Origin: Pseudomonas frederiksbergensis
GTDB taxonomy: Bacteria > Pseudomonadota > Gammaproteobacteria > Pseudomonadales > Pseudomonadaceae
Length of the DNA: 64,000 nt
Assembly (NCBI RefSeq): GCF_003732275.1
Contig: NZ_MOBM01000039.1
Coordinates: forward strand, 62,001 to 126,000
Direction: 5' to 3'
Part shown: piece after piece, positions 18,816-31,610 of the stretch
Layout: the number at the start of each line of letters is the position of its first letter
Position numbering within the stretch: the stretch's first letter is position 1
Notes under the pieces: generated by a model
What the model was told of the DNA's origin: nothing
Seen by the model: the letters and a program-made list of their open reading frames with translations, nothing else
Database searches by the model: none
Position numbers and translations under genes: made by a program

Positions 18816-19889
18816 TCAGCGGGACTTGGGTTTCTTTACGTCGAGACGGCGAAGATGGCAGGTCACTTCTTCCCGGTCGTGGTACAGCTGCTTGCAGCCG
18901 ATCTCGACCCGAATGCCTCGCGCCTTGAACCCGTCGGCAATACGTTCCAGCAAGCGCTTCACTTCGGCATAACGCTGTTTCATCGGCAGTTTGAGGTTGA
19001 CCACCGCTTCCCGGCAATGCCCCTCGCCAATCCATTCTTCCAGCATCGCCGCGTTGCGCGCCGGTTTCTCGACGATGTCGCAGACCATCCAGTCGACTGG
19101 TTGCTTGGGCTTGAAGGTGAAACCGTCAGCCATCAAATGCTGCACCAAACCGGTGTCCATCAGGCTTTCGGCCATCGGGCCGTTATCGATGGCGGTCACC
19201 AGCATGCCGCGGTTGACCAATTGCCAGGTCCAGCCGCCGGGTGCAGCGCCGAGGTCGACACCGGTCATGTCGCTGTGCAGGCGCTCGTCCCACTGGTCGC
19301 GGGGGATGAAATGGTGCCAGGCCTCTTCCAGCTTGAGGGTCGACCGGCTCGGCGCTTCACGGGGGAATTTCAGACGTGGAATGCCCATCGGCCACATCGC
19401 CGAATTGTTAGATTCCGCCAGGCCCATGAACACTTCGCGGCCGCTCTTGAAGGTCAGCAACAGCCGTGGCTTGTGGGCGTCTTCCACCAGTTTGCCGGCC
19501 GCCATCAGCGCCTTGCGCAGGTGGCCTTCGAATTTCTTGCAGAAGTTCGACAGCTCTTTGCCATCGTTGGTGTCGACCATTTCCAGCCACAGGCTGCCGC
19601 ACAGCGGGAAGTCCGCCATGTGCGCAAGGATCACGCTGATGCGGTCGGTTTCCGGCAGATCGATGAAGATCCCGCGAGCCCACTGGCGCGGAAAGATCAG
19701 ATCGGCGAAACGCTGACCACGCATCAGGCGCTCGGCGCCGTCTTCCTCGGTGCAGATAAATTCGGCGCAGGCGCTGGCGGTTTTGGCCTTGGCATAACCG
19801 GCCACGTTCAGCCGTGCGGCATGTTCGGAAATCTCGGAACAGACTTCGCTTTCGAAGCCCGGCCGGCAATGCATAAAGAGGGTGTTCAT
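18816..19889 (-). CDS. rlmM: 23S rRNA 2'-O-ribose methyltransferase RlmM (C2498)
   Basis: Methylates the ribose of C2498 in 23S rRNA using SAM. 357 residues from the ATG at 19889 (AGGAG five bases upstream), starting MNTLFMHCRPGFESEVCSEI. N-terminal THUMP-like region, then a Rossmann-fold methyltransferase with the SAM motif GVDLGAAPGGWTWQLVNRG and the catalytic-lysine region VNLKLPMKQRY. Length and motifs match the E. coli enzyme family (YgdE). Monocistronic by context, divergent from acnA. Confidence 0.95.
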   Translation of the reverse strand: MNTLFMHCRPGFESEVCSEISEHAARLNVAGYAKAKTASACAEFICTEEDGAERLMRGQRFADLIFPRQWARGIFIDLPETDRISVILAHMADFPLCGSLWLEMVDTNDGKELSNFCKKFEGHLRKALMAAGKLVEDAHKPRLLLTFKSGREVFMGLAESNNSAMWPMGIPRLKFPREAPSRSTLKLEEAWHHFIPRDQWDERLHSDMTGVDLGAAPGGWTWQLVNRGMLVTAIDNGPMAESLMDTGLVQHLMADGFTFKPKQPVDWMVCDIVEKPARNAAMLEEWIGEGHCREAVVNLKLPMKQRYAEVKRLLERIADGFKARGIRVEIGCKQLYHDREEVTCHLRRLDVKKPKSR

Positions 19890-20111
19890 TCTTACTCCTG
19901 GGCAGTTGGCGAAGAATTCAGCCACTGCGCGATGCCCAGACTTGCGTTGAAGCAAAGCCTGTCACGAAAACCGGCGCATGATAGCCGAGATCGGAACCTT
20001 GGACTTGTCCTTAGGGTCCAGTAATTAGCCTTAAGCATCAAACAGGACTAGGTTTAAGCCTCAGTTCGTTCCCTCAGTCCGTAGCCGTGCGGATTTAAAG
20101 GAGTCATTTCA

Positions 20112-22853
<2,742 letters not shown>

Positions 22854-22869
22854 CAGCCTGCTGACAACG

Positions 22870-22893
22870 ACACCGCCTTCGGGCGGTGTTTTT
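22870..22893 (+). terminator. Terminator of acnA
   Basis: Stem ACACCGCC, tetraloop TTCG, stem GGCGGTGT, then TTTTG; starts 16 bases after the acnA stop. Confidence 0.92.
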
Positions 22894-22955
22894 GTTTACG
22901 CGGTGGACGTCTCTATAATCGTGCGCCCATTAGTTTTGTGTCGATCACAGATCAA

Positions 22956-23092
22956 CTGTGGGAGCCCTGTGGCGAGGGGGCTTGCCCCCGTTTGAGTGCG
23001 TAGCACTCACAAGATCTTTGGTACATCAGAGATTTTGGGACTGCTTCGCAGCCCAACGGGCGCAAGCCCCCTCGCCCACAGGGCTCCCACAG
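22956..23092. repeat. Composite REP doublet, family C with family-B-like outer arms
   Basis: Outer arm CTGTGGGAGCCCTGTGGCGA and its inverse (GCCCACAGGGCTCCCACAG) enclose GGGGGCTTGCCCCC-type REP hairpins and an inner inverted pair around TGAGTGCGTAGCACTCA. The arms are longer than in the other copies. Confidence 0.85.
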
Positions 23093-23134
23093 GGACTGAG
23101 GCAATCCGCAGAATCTCTGAAACAAGGACTTCAA

Positions 23135-23926
23135 ATGATCGCTCTGCCATGGACTTATCTGGCACTTCTCTCCATTGGCTACGGCCTGGCTTTGATCTAC
23201 GGCCATCTCGGCTGGCTCGCCGCTATCTCTTTCGCGTTGCTGCTGATCGCCGGTTTCGCCGTTCGCCAACAACACGTCCCCGTTGGCCGCCACCTCGGCC
23301 ACGGCTTGTTCATCGTCCTGGCGGTGGCGCTGGCTATCCATTGGCTTCCCGGCTTCTACAATGGTCGCGCCATCAATCCCCAGCGTTTCACCGACGATGC
23401 AGTACCGTTTGCGATGTACCTGAATCAGGACAAACCGCTGATCGGCTTCTGGCTGTTGCTGGTTTGTCCATGGATTATCGGCCGACGCTCGTTGCGACTG
23501 TCCGTTTATGCCACCGCCCTCGCCCTGGCCATAAGCGCCGTGCTGGCCTTGGGTGGCGCGCTGTTGCTGGGCGTAATCAGTTGGGCACCGAAGTGGCCGG
23601 ATCAAGCCTGGTTGTGGGTACTGAACAATCTGTTGCTGGTGACCCTGGTGGAAGAAGCGTTGTTTCGCGGCTACATCCAGGGCGGTCTGAGCCGACAGTT
23701 CAAACAGCTGCCTTATGGCGAAAATCTTGCCTTGTTGCTCGCATCAATGCTGTTCGGCCTCGTTCATCTGGGCGCTGGCTGGCAATGGGTGTTGCTGGCG
23801 GGCCTCGCGGGTGTCGGTTATGGCCTGGCCTATCGTTTTGGTGGGTTGGGCGCGGCCATCGCCACCCACTTTGGTTTGAATCTGCTGCATTTCGGGCTGT
23901 TCACTTATCCGATGCTCGCCGGCTGA
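23135..23926 (+). CDS. CPBP family intramembrane glutamic protease (CAAX protease-like)
   Basis: 263-residue integral membrane protein with about eight hydrophobic helices. The three CPBP motifs are present: EEALFRGY (EExxxR) around residue 173, FGLVHLGAGW (FxxxH) and THFGLNLLHFG (HxxxN-type) near the C-terminus. Members cleave substrates within the membrane or act in immunity or prenyl-protein-like processing; the substrate here is unknown. Start at 23135 follows AAGGAC. It stands alone between the REP doublet and aer. The Pro/Gly-rich cytosolic loops show nothing unusual. Confidence 0.88.
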   Translation: MIALPWTYLALLSIGYGLALIYGHLGWLAAISFALLLIAGFAVRQQHVPVGRHLGHGLFIVLAVALAIHWLPGFYNGRAINPQRFTDDAVPFAMYLNQDKPLIGFWLLLVCPWIIGRRSLRLSVYATALALAISAVLALGGALLLGVISWAPKWPDQAWLWVLNNLLLVTLVEEALFRGYIQGGLSRQFKQLPYGENLALLLASMLFGLVHLGAGWQWVLLAGLAGVGYGLAYRFGGLGAAIATHFGLNLLHFGLFTYPMLAG

Positions 23927-23973
23927 CGCAATGGTCGTTTTGCGACGCGTCACTGATTTTTGAAAAAAACATT

Positions 23974-24000
23974 TCAATAAATACCTGACGATGCCGATAC
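23974..24000 (+). promoter_or_regulatory. Predicted sigma-28 (FliA) promoter of aer
   Basis: TCAATAAA (23974-23981), 11-base spacer, GCCGATAC (23993-24000). Seven of eight -10 bases fit the FliA consensus GCCGATAA, and TCAA occurs at Pseudomonas FliA -35 elements. It lies 31 bases before the aer ATG, placing aer in the flagellar/chemotaxis regulon. Confidence 0.65.
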
Positions 24001-24031
24001 GCCTTCAAAGCCTTGCGGATTGAAAAAAGCC

Positions 24032-25597
24032 ATGCGTAACAACCAGCCCATTACACAACGCGAACGGACCTTCCCGGCTCAGCAACGGTTGATTTCCACC
24101 ACCGATGCCAAGGGCGTGATCACCTACTGCAACGACGCTTTCGTCGAAATCAGCGGGTTTTCTCGTGAGGAATTGATCCGTGCGCCGCATAACCTGGTCC
24201 GTCACCCCGACGTCCCGGCGGCGGTGTTCGCGCACATGTGGGACACACTGAAACAAGGCTTGCCATGGATGGGCATTGTCAAGAATCGCTGCAAGACCGG
24301 TGACCACTACTGGGTTAACGCCTATGTCACACCGGTGTTCGACGGCAATCAGGTGATCGGTTACGAGTCGGTGCGGGTCAAACCCACCGCCGAACAGATC
24401 CGCCGTGCCGAAGCGCTCTACCAACGCATCAACCAAGGCAAGTCAGCCGTTCCTCAAACGGATAAGTGGCTACCGGTGCTTCAAGACTGGCTGCCGTTCA
24501 TTCTGGTCAGCCAGTTGAGCTTCATGGTCGGCGCTTCGCTCAACTCTCAATGGGGCTTCGCCCTCGCGGCCGGCCTCTCGGTGCCGTTGGGCTTGATGGG
24601 TTTGAGCTGGCAACAGCGCGGGATCAAGCGTTTGCTGCGCCTGGCCGAACAGACCACGTCCGACCCGTTGATCGCGCAGATGTACACCGACAGCCGCGGT
24701 GCCCAGGCACGCCTGGAGATGTCGATCCTCAGTCAGGAAGCACGCCTGAAAACCTGCTTGACCCGTTTGCAGGACACCGCCGAACACCTGACCGAACAAG
24801 CGAAACAGTCCGACACCCTGGCCCACAACAGCTCCACCGGCCTGGAACGTCAACGCATCGAAACCGAGCAAGTGGCGACCGCTGTGAATCAGATGGCTGC
24901 CACCACTCAGGAAGTCGCCAGCCACGTGCAGCGCACCGCCGACGCCACTCAGGAAGCCAATCGCCTGACCGGGCGCGGTCGTGACATCGCCGGGGAAACC
25001 CGCGAAGCCATTCAGCGCCTGTCGGTGGTGGTCGGTGAAACCGGCCTGACGGTCACGCAACTGGCCAAGGACAGCGACGAAATCGGCGGCGTGGTCGATG
25101 TGATCAAAGGCATCGCCGACCAGACCAACCTGCTGGCCTTGAACGCCGCGATTGAAGCGGCTCGCGCCGGTGAGATGGGTCGTGGCTTTGCGGTGGTGGC
25201 CGACGAAGTGCGCCAACTGGCGCAACGCACCAGCGAATCCACCGGGCAGATCCACGCCCTGATTGCCAAGCTGCAACAAACCGCCAGCACCGCGGTGCAA
25301 ACCATGGAGACTGGCCATCGCCAGGCCGAAGAAGGTGTGGCGCGGGTCTTGGAAGCGGACCAGGCACTGGTGGGCATCAGCGAAGCGGTGGCCAATATCA
25401 CCGACATGACCACCCAGATCGCTGCCGCCACCGAAGAGCAAAGTGCAGTGGCCGAAGAAATCAGCCGCAACATCAGCAACATCTCGCAACTGGCTGACCA
25501 GACCTCGGAACAGGCACAGCACTCGGCGCTGTTGAGTGAAGAACTGACCAAGACCGCGAACACCCAGTATTCGTTGGTGGAGCGGTTTAACCGCTGA
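24032..25597 (+). CDS. aer: Aerotaxis receptor Aer (PAS-methyl-accepting chemotaxis protein)
   Basis: Senses redox/oxygen through an FAD-type PAS domain and signals to CheA. 521 residues from the ATG at 24032, equal to my memory of P. aeruginosa Aer. PAS domain at about residues 15-120 ([20 protein letters not shown], the PAS core; NLVRHPDVP). A re-entrant hydrophobic segment at about 150-195 ([35 protein letters not shown]) anchors it without a periplasmic domain. The cytoplasmic MCP hairpin tip [20 protein letters not shown] followed by [15 protein letters not shown] is complete. Preceded by a sigma-28 promoter and followed by a REP doublet. Confidence 0.95.
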   Translation: MRNNQPITQRERTFPAQQRLISTTDAKGVITYCNDAFVEISGFSREELIRAPHNLVRHPDVPAAVFAHMWDTLKQGLPWMGIVKNRCKTGDHYWVNAYVTPVFDGNQVIGYESVRVKPTAEQIRRAEALYQRINQGKSAVPQTDKWLPVLQDWLPFILVSQLSFMVGASLNSQWGFALAAGLSVPLGLMGLSWQQRGIKRLLRLAEQTTSDPLIAQMYTDSRGAQARLEMSILSQEARLKTCLTRLQDTAEHLTEQAKQSDTLAHNSSTGLERQRIETEQVATAVNQMAATTQEVASHVQRTADATQEANRLTGRGRDIAGETREAIQRLSVVVGETGLTVTQLAKDSDEIGGVVDVIKGIADQTNLLALNAAIEAARAGEMGRGFAVVADEVRQLAQRTSESTGQIHALIAKLQQTASTAVQTMETGHRQAEEGVARVLEADQALVGISEAVANITDMTTQIAAATEEQSAVAEEISRNISNISQLADQTSEQAQHSALLSEELTKTANTQYSLVERFNR

Positions 25598-25605
25598 CAA
25601 CAACG

Positions 25606-25690
25606 TCAAAAGATCGCAGGCTGCGCCAGCTCCTACATTTGAACGGCGTACACCCTGTAGGAGCTGCCGAAGGCTGCGATCTTTTGATCT
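25606..25690. repeat. REP doublet, family A, inverted order
   Basis: Tail-to-tail pair: TCAAAAGATCGCAGGCTGCG at 25606 and GTAGGAGCTGCCGAAGGCTG...TTTTGAT ending at about 25690. One arm differs by a few bases (GCTGCGCCAGC against GCTGCCGAAGG). Confidence 0.85.
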
Positions 25691-25696
25691 TGTTTC

Positions 25697-26371
25697 TCAC
25701 AGAAATCCAGCAACCTTCTTCGCTGTCGCGTCCAGATGCTGCTCATGGGTAAACCCCGAAGCCTTCAACGGCTTCAAATCATGGTCCCCTGCCGCCAGCC
25801 AGAACACCTCGATACCCGGGGCCAATGTGTAAGCCTCCACGGCTTCACGATTACCCAACGCATCCCTCTCCCCCTGCACGATCAACGTCCGGGTCTTCAG
25901 CGCCGCCAGATGCTCGACCCGCGGTTTCTCCGGTTTGCCCACCGCATAAAACGGATAACCCAGGCACACCAGCGCATCCGCGCCCAACTCATCGACCAAC
26001 AAACTCGCCATCCGCCCGCCCATGGACTTGCCGCCAATGGCCAGGCGCCCAGCGACATGGCGTCGCACCACGGCATACACCTCACGCCAGCATTCCTGCA
26101 GTTTGGGTGCCGGGTTCGGAGGACGCTTACCGCCATCGATACGCCGCTGTGCCATGTAGGGAAACTCGAAACGCAACACGTTGACCCCATGCGCAGCAAG
26201 GCGCGCAGCCATGTCGCTCATCCAGCCGCTGTCCATCGGCGCACCGGCGCCGTGAGCGAGAATCAGCGTTGCCGAGGCCGGCGCTGTGGCGGCATTCCAC
26301 AACCATCCATGATCCCGGACACACTGCGCCCATTGATCCCCGTCAATACTGGCCTTGTGCTCTTTGTCCAT
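25697..26371 (-). CDS. Alpha/beta hydrolase of the KANL3/Tex30 type
   Basis: 224 residues. Nucleophile elbow GGKSMGGRMASLL (G-K-S-M-G), with a likely acid in VQGERDALG and a histidine in AAGDHDLKPLKASG, so the catalytic triad is complete. The strand LILAHGAGAPMDSGWM is the oxyanion region typical of the KANL3/Tex30 family. No substrate is known for the bacterial members. Start at 26371 (MDKEHKASIDG) is preferred over one 69 bases upstream because GAGG lies just before it and the extra N-terminus resembles no domain. Divergent from ccoN2. Confidence 0.85.
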   Translation of the reverse strand: MDKEHKASIDGDQWAQCVRDHGWLWNAATAPASATLILAHGAGAPMDSGWMSDMAARLAAHGVNVLRFEFPYMAQRRIDGGKRPPNPAPKLQECWREVYAVVRRHVAGRLAIGGKSMGGRMASLLVDELGADALVCLGYPFYAVGKPEKPRVEHLAALKTRTLIVQGERDALGNREAVEAYTLAPGIEVFWLAAGDHDLKPLKASGFTHEQHLDATAKKVAGFL

Positions 26372-26466
26372 GCTTGCCTCGCTTTTAGTCTGCCTATAAC
26401 TCCAGGCGAAGGGAGCGTTGCCTTGCGCAAACGTTCTCACTTCGGCTGAACCGTGGATGGGGAACC

Positions 26467-27891
26467 ATGAACACTTCTATCAGTACCGCCTACAACTACA
26501 AGGTGGTCCGCCAATTCGCCATTATGACGGTGGTGTGGGGCATCGTCGGCATGGGGCTCGGGGTTTTTCTCGCCGCCCAATTGGTCTGGCCTGAACTCAA
26601 CTTCAACCTGCCGTGGACCAGCTTCGGCCGTCTGCGCCCGCTGCACACTAACGCGGTGATCTTCGCTTTCGGTGGTTGCGCCCTGTTCGCCAGTTCGTTC
26701 TACTCGGTACAACGCACCTGCCAGACCCGCCTGTTCGCACCGAAGATCGCCGCGTTCTGCTTCTGGGGCTGGCAGCTTGTGATTCTCTTGGCGGCCATCA
26801 GCCTGCCACTGGGTTACACCAGTTCCAAGGAATACGCCGAGCTGGAATGGCCGATCGACATCCTGATCACCATCGTCTGGGTGGCCTATGCCGTCGTGTT
26901 CTTCGGCACGATCATGCAGCGCAAGACCAAACACATCTATGTCGGCAACTGGTTCTTCGGTGGATTCATCATCACCGTGGCGATCCTGCACATCGTCAAC
27001 AACCTTGAGTTGCCGGTGAGTTTCACCAAGTCCTACTCGGTGTACGCCGGTGCGACCGATGCCATGGTGCAGTGGTGGTATGGACACAACGCCGTAGGCT
27101 TTTTCCTCACCGCCGGTTTCCTCGGGATGATGTACTACTTCGTGCCGAAACAGGCCGAGCGCCCGGTGTATTCCTATCGTTTGTCGATCGTGCATTTCTG
27201 GGCGCTGATCACTCTGTACATCTGGGCCGGCCCGCACCACTTGCACTACACCGCGCTGCCGGACTGGGCGCAGTCGCTGGGCATGGTGATGTCGCTGATC
27301 CTGTTGGCGCCGAGCTGGGGCGGGATGATCAACGGCATGATGACGCTCTCGGGCGCCTGGCATAAGTTGCGCAGCGACCCGATCCTGCGCTTCCTCGTGG
27401 TGTCGCTGGCCTTCTACGGCATGTCGACCTTCGAAGGGCCGATGATGGCGATCAAGACAGTGAACGCCCTCTCCCACTACACCGACTGGACCATTGGCCA
27501 CGTGCATGCCGGTGCGCTCGGCTGGGTGGCGATGATTTCCATCGGTGCGCTCTACCACATGATTCCGAAAGTCTTCGGCCGCACGCAGATGCACAGCATC
27601 GGCCTGATCAACGCGCACTTCTGGCTGGCGACCATCGGCACCGTGCTGTACATCGCGTCGATGTGGGTCAACGGCATCGCCCAGGGTCTGATGTGGCGCG
27701 CTGTCAACGAGGACGGCACGCTGACCTATTCCTTCGTCGAAACCCTGGTGGCCAGCCACCCAGGCTTCGTCGTGCGACTGGTAGGCGGTGCGATCTTCTT
27801 CAGCGGCATGTTGCTGATGGCTTACAACACCTGGCGCACCGTGTGGGCCTCGCAGCCTGCCGAAGCCGCCGCTGCCGCGCAGATCGCCTGA
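26467..27891 (+). CDS. ccoN2: cbb3-type cytochrome c oxidase subunit I (first operon)
   Basis: Catalytic haem-copper subunit of a cbb3 terminal oxidase; 474 residues and twelve helices in the inner membrane. Visible ligand regions: [11 protein letters not shown] (low-spin haem His), [23 protein letters not shown] (CuB His and cross-linked Tyr region), [15 protein letters not shown] (CuB His pair) and [16 protein letters not shown] (haem His pair). First gene of ccoNOQP in this copy; ordering upstream of the second copy suggests the cco-2 operon of P. aeruginosa. Good start: GGGGAACC before ATG. No ANR box is visible in the 95-base leader between this gene and the divergent hydrolase gene. Confidence 0.97.
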   Translation: MNTSISTAYNYKVVRQFAIMTVVWGIVGMGLGVFLAAQLVWPELNFNLPWTSFGRLRPLHTNAVIFAFGGCALFASSFYSVQRTCQTRLFAPKIAAFCFWGWQLVILLAAISLPLGYTSSKEYAELEWPIDILITIVWVAYAVVFFGTIMQRKTKHIYVGNWFFGGFIITVAILHIVNNLELPVSFTKSYSVYAGATDAMVQWWYGHNAVGFFLTAGFLGMMYYFVPKQAERPVYSYRLSIVHFWALITLYIWAGPHHLHYTALPDWAQSLGMVMSLILLAPSWGGMINGMMTLSGAWHKLRSDPILRFLVVSLAFYGMSTFEGPMMAIKTVNALSHYTDWTIGHVHAGALGWVAMISIGALYHMIPKVFGRTQMHSIGLINAHFWLATIGTVLYIASMWVNGIAQGLMWRAVNEDGTLTYSFVETLVASHPGFVVRLVGGAIFFSGMLLMAYNTWRTVWASQPAEAAAAAQIA

Positions 27892-27901
27892 GGAGTCCGC
27901 C

Positions 27902-28510
27902 ATGAAACACGAAACAATCGAAAAAAACGTCGGCCTGCTGATGTTGCTGATGGTGCTGGCCGTGAGCATCGGCGGCCTGACCCAGATCGTCCCGCTGTTC
28001 TTTCAGGACGTGACCAATAAACCGGTGGAAGGCATGAAGCCCTACACCGCGCTGCAACTGGAAGGTCGCGACATTTACATCCGCGAAGGCTGCGTCGGTT
28101 GCCATTCGCAAATGATCCGCCCGTTCCGCGCCGAGACCGAGCGCTATGGCCACTACTCGGTGGCAGGGGAAAGTGTCTGGGATCACCCGTTCCTCTGGGG
28201 CTCGAAACGAACCGGACCGGACCTGGCGCGCGTCGGCGGTCGTTACTCCGAAGACTGGCACCGCGCGCACTTGTACAACCCGCGCAACGTGGTGCCGGAA
28301 TCGAAGATGCCGGCCTACCCATGGTTGGTGGCCAATCAGGTCGATAGCAGCCACACCGAAACCAAGATCCGCGCCATGCGCACCCTCGGCGTGCCGTACA
28401 CCGACGAAGACATCGCAGGCTCAGTCGCCTCGCTCCAGGGCAAGACCGAAATGGACGCGCTGGTCGCCTACCTGCAAGTGCTCGGCACTGCCATCAAGAG
28501 CAAGAGGTGA
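27902..28510 (+). CDS. ccoO2: cbb3-type cytochrome c oxidase subunit II (first operon)
   Basis: 202 residues, one N-terminal transmembrane anchor ([17 protein letters not shown]) and one haem c site CVGCH in [18 protein letters not shown], with the axial Met in ESKMPAYPW. Passes electrons from CcoP to CcoN in the periplasm. Begins ten bases after ccoN2 and ends three bases before ccoQ2. Confidence 0.97.
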   Translation: MKHETIEKNVGLLMLLMVLAVSIGGLTQIVPLFFQDVTNKPVEGMKPYTALQLEGRDIYIREGCVGCHSQMIRPFRAETERYGHYSVAGESVWDHPFLWGSKRTGPDLARVGGRYSEDWHRAHLYNPRNVVPESKMPAYPWLVANQVDSSHTETKIRAMRTLGVPYTDEDIAGSVASLQGKTEMDALVAYLQVLGTAIKSKR

Positions 28511-28513
28511 GCC

Positions 28514-28735
28514 ATGTCCATGCCCTTTGAAATAGTAAGCGAAATGAGCAGTGGAATGATCCGCGGCCTGGGCACGGTCGTGGTGTTCGTGGCCTTCGTC
28601 GGCCTGACCCTGTGGGTGTTCAACAGCAAGCGCAACCCGGAATTCGCCGAAGCGCGCCTGCTGCCGTTCGCCGACGAGCCGCAATCCGAAAACAGCACCC
28701 AACAAGAATCCGCCACGAGGAGCACCCGGCCATGA
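28514..28735 (+). CDS. ccoQ2: cbb3 oxidase small subunit CcoQ (first operon)
   Basis: 73 residues with one transmembrane helix ([20 protein letters not shown]), followed by a short charged tail. Stabilises CcoP in the complex. The stop overlaps the ccoP2 start (ATGA). It has an N-terminal extension ([14 protein letters not shown]) compared with the copy in the second operon, which starts near the helix. Confidence 0.9.
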   Translation: MSMPFEIVSEMSSGMIRGLGTVVVFVAFVGLTLWVFNSKRNPEFAEARLLPFADEPQSENSTQQESATRSTRP

Positions 28736-29685
28736 CCACCTTCTGGAGTACGTGGATCTGCGTACTGACCATCGGCAGCCTGATCGGCCTGACTTGGTTG
28801 CTGATCGGTACGCGCCGAGGGGAAACCAAGGGCAGCACCGACCAGACCATGGGCCACAGCTTCGACGGCATCGAGGAGTACGACAACCCGCTGCCGCAGT
28901 GGTGGTTCATGCTGTTCGCCGGCACGTTGGTGTTTGCCGTCGGCTATCTGGTGCTTTACCCGGGCCTGGGCAACTGGAAAGGCATATTGCCCGGTTATGA
29001 GGACGGCTGGACCGGCGTCCACGAATGGGAAAAGGAGATGAACAAGGCTGACGCGAAGTTCGGGCCGATCTTCGCCAAATTTGCGGCCATGCCCGTCGAA
29101 GAAGTGGCCAAGGACCCGCAAGCGCTGAAAATGGGCGGTCGCCTGTTTGCGTCCAATTGCTCGGTGTGCCACGGCTCGGATGCCAAGGGCGCGTTTGGTT
29201 TCCCGAACCTGGCCGACAGCAACTGGCGCTGGGGCGGCGATGCCGACATGATCAAAACGACCATCATGAGTGGTCGCATGGCCGCGATGCCGGCCTGGGG
29301 TGAAATCCTCGGCGACGCCGGCGTGAAAAACGTCGCCGCTTATGTGCGTCATGAACTGGCCGGCCTGCCCTTGCCTGCCGACAACACAGCTGATCTGCAC
29401 GCTGGACAGCAAGCGTTCAGCACCACCTGCGTAGCCTGTCATGGGGCAAACGGCCAGGGCACTGAAGCCATGGGGGCGCCGAATCTGACGCAACCGGCCG
29501 GATTTATCTACGGTACAAGCCTGGCGCAACTGCAACAAACCATCCGTCATGGTCGCCAGGGCCATATGCCGGCGCAGAACGAACTGCTCGGCAACGACAA
29601 GGTGCAATTGCTGGCCGCTTACGTGTACAGCCTGTCTCAAGGCCTGAATACCGAGCGTTTACAGGCTGAAGGCAAAAGAGAATAA
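28732..29685 (+). CDS. ccoP2: cbb3 oxidase diheme cytochrome c subunit III (first operon)
   Basis: 317 residues: two N-terminal membrane segments ([17 protein letters not shown] and [20 protein letters not shown]) followed by two cytochrome c domains with CSVCH (near residue 143) and CVACH (near residue 230), and axial Met regions AAMPAWG and GHMPAQN. Takes electrons from cytochrome c. Ten residues shorter than the second copy, which carries an extra piece after LLPGYNYL. Last gene of the operon; hairpins follow. Confidence 0.97.
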   Translation: MTTFWSTWICVLTIGSLIGLTWLLIGTRRGETKGSTDQTMGHSFDGIEEYDNPLPQWWFMLFAGTLVFAVGYLVLYPGLGNWKGILPGYEDGWTGVHEWEKEMNKADAKFGPIFAKFAAMPVEEVAKDPQALKMGGRLFASNCSVCHGSDAKGAFGFPNLADSNWRWGGDADMIKTTIMSGRMAAMPAWGEILGDAGVKNVAAYVRHELAGLPLPADNTADLHAGQQAFSTTCVACHGANGQGTEAMGAPNLTQPAGFIYGTSLAQLQQTIRHGRQGHMPAQNELLGNDKVQLLAAYVYSLSQGLNTERLQAEGKRE

Positions 29686-30167
29686 ATCCCGACCGCTCTG
29701 CTGCCGCATTCACCCGGATGCGGCAGTTCCCTGCCCCTTTGCGACGCATTGTCGCACCCTCCCTTGGTCTTCCTTTCGGTTCGCCGGATTCGGGTCTAAG
29801 CTTCCCTGCGATACGGACTGGTCAGCGCCGGTTCCAGGTCGACCCAACCCGATGTGTTCGACGAATCTGCTCGATGACAGGCCGCAAAGGCTGGTAGATA
29901 CCGGCTGCCGTGCCAATTGCCATCCATCGCCCGATCGTTGTGTTTGAACACACCCCGTTACATCCGACCTGACCCCCTCACCATTTTCATCCGTTGCGAC
30001 ATTTGTCCGAGGGCAATTTTGTCCTTACGCGGCGCATGGAAAGGCCGCAGAATCAGCTTTTGAAAGCATTGACCCACGTCATGGCGCGTTGCAATGACCC
30101 CCCGCTTTCTCCATACTTGCGGCCGATTTTTACTCCTAATAAAACACCCAAACCGTGGAACCTTAGA
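29686..30167. other. 482-base gap between the two cbb3 operons
   Basis: No gene found. Two hairpins lie near its start: CTGCCGCAT-N8-ATGCGGCAG (29701-29726) and TGCGAC-N5-GTCGCA (29740-29756). A degenerate FNR-family site TTGACCCACGTCAT lies at 30069-30082, 86 bases before the ccoN1 ATG. An open frame extends upstream of ccoN1 but has no start with a Shine-Dalgarno site. Confidence 0.55.
29701..29726 (+). terminator. Hairpin after ccoP2, probable transcript end
   Basis: Nine-base perfect stem CTGCCGCAT / ATGCGGCAG with an 8-base loop, 15 bases after the ccoP2 stop, but no proper T run follows. A second small hairpin follows at 29740. Confidence 0.45.
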
Positions 30168-31610
30168 ATGAGCACAGCAATCAGTCCGACTGCTTATAAC
30201 TATAAGGTAGTCCGCCAGTTCGCCATCATGACGGTGGTCTGGGGGATCCTTGGCATGGGGCTTGGTGTCTTCATCGCCTCACAGCTCGTATGGCCGGAAT
30301 TGAACTTCGGTCTGCCGTGGACGACTTTTGGACGCTTACGCCCGTTGCACACCAACCTGGTGATTTTCGCCTTCGGTGGTTGTGCACTGTTTGCCACTTC
30401 CTATTACGTCGTGCAGCGAACCTGCCAAACGCGACTGATTTCCGACAGCCTCGCGGCCTTCACCTTCTGGGGTTGGCAAGCGGTGATCGTCGGCGCGATC
30501 GTGACCTTGCCGCTGGGTTACACCACCACCAAGGAATACGCGGAACTGGAATGGCCCCTGGCTATTCTGCTGGCCATCGTCTGGGTTACTTACGGTCTGG
30601 TGTTCTTCGGCACAATTACCAAGCGCAAGACCAAGCACATCTATGTCGGTAACTGGTTCTACGGTGCCTTCATCGTCGTGACGGCGATGTTGCACATCGT
30701 CAACCACGCCTCCCTGCCGGTCAGTTTCTTCAAGTCCTACTCGGCCTACGCCGGTGCGACTGACGCGATGATCCAGTGGTGGTACGGCCACAACGCCGTA
30801 GGCTTCTTCCTGACCACCGGCTTCCTGGGGATGATGTACTACTTCGTTCCGAAGCAGGCCGAGCGTCCGATCTACTCCTATCGTCTGTCGATCGTGCACT
30901 TCTGGGCGCTGATCACCCTGTACATCTGGGCCGGTCCGCACCACCTGCACTACACCGCACTGCCGGACTGGGCTCAATCCCTGGGCATGGCAATGTCGAT
31001 CATCCTGCTGGCACCAAGCTGGGGCGGCATGATCAACGGCATGATGACCCTGTCGGGCGCCTGGCATAAGCTGCGCACCGACCCGATCCTGCGTTTCCTC
31101 GTGGTATCGCTGGCGTTCTACGGCATGTCGACCTTCGAAGGCCCGATGATGGCCATCAAGACCGTGAACTCGCTGTCGCACTACACCGACTGGACCATCG
31201 GCCACGTACACGCCGGCGCTTTGGGCTGGGTAGCAATGATCTCGATCGGCGCCATCTACCACATGATCCCGAAACTGTTCGGTCGTGCGCAGATGCACAG
31301 CATCGGCCTGATCAACACGCACTTCTGGCTCGCGACCATCGGTACCGTGCTGTACATCGCGTCGATGTGGGTCAACGGCATCACCCAGGGCCTGATGTGG
31401 CGTGCAATCAACGACGACGGCACCCTCACCTACTCGTTCGTTGAAGCGCTGCAAGCCAGCCACCCTGGCTTTATCGTTCGCGCCCTGGGCGGTGCGTTCT
31501 TTGCCAGCGGCATGCTGTTCATGGCTTACAACGTATGGCGTACCGTACGTGCCTCGAACCCGGCTGAAGCCAAAGCTGCTGAACAGATTGCTGTAGTTGG
31601 AGCTCACTGA
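30168..31610 (+). CDS. ccoN1: cbb3-type cytochrome c oxidase subunit I (second operon)
   Basis: 480 residues; nearly identical to the first copy over the membrane core with all His ligand motifs ([55 protein letters not shown]). The start at 30168 ([13 protein letters not shown]) is chosen because the longer open frame to 29994 lacks similarity and a ribosome site. C-terminal tail ([15 protein letters not shown]) differs from ccoN2. Position next to ccoG suggests the cco-1, more constitutive operon of P. aeruginosa, by synteny. Confidence 0.97.
   Translation: MSTAISPTAYNYKVVRQFAIMTVVWGILGMGLGVFIASQLVWPELNFGLPWTTFGRLRPLHTNLVIFAFGGCALFATSYYVVQRTCQTRLISDSLAAFTFWGWQAVIVGAIVTLPLGYTTTKEYAELEWPLAILLAIVWVTYGLVFFGTITKRKTKHIYVGNWFYGAFIVVTAMLHIVNHASLPVSFFKSYSAYAGATDAMIQWWYGHNAVGFFLTTGFLGMMYYFVPKQAERPIYSYRLSIVHFWALITLYIWAGPHHLHYTALPDWAQSLGMAMSIILLAPSWGGMINGMMTLSGAWHKLRTDPILRFLVVSLAFYGMSTFEGPMMAIKTVNSLSHYTDWTIGHVHAGALGWVAMISIGAIYHMIPKLFGRAQMHSIGLINTHFWLATIGTVLYIASMWVNGITQGLMWRAINDDGTLTYSFVEALQASHPGFIVRALGGAFFASGMLFMAYNVWRTVRASNPAEAKAAEQIAVVGAH

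Noticed and set aside
26372-26466. TTGCGCAA dyad in the ccoN2 leader
   Set aside because: An eight-base self-complementary word of this kind is expected by chance; it does not fit the ANR consensus.
30069-30082. TTGACCCACGTCAT as an ANR box for ccoN1
   Set aside because: Only 7 of 10 consensus positions fit, and no -10 lies at the right distance for a -41.5 position. Mentioned only as a degenerate site.
29994-30167. N-terminal extension of ccoN1 by 58 codons
   Set aside because: The extension has no Shine-Dalgarno or similarity to the family start; [13 protein letters not shown] aligns with the other copy's [12 protein letters not shown].
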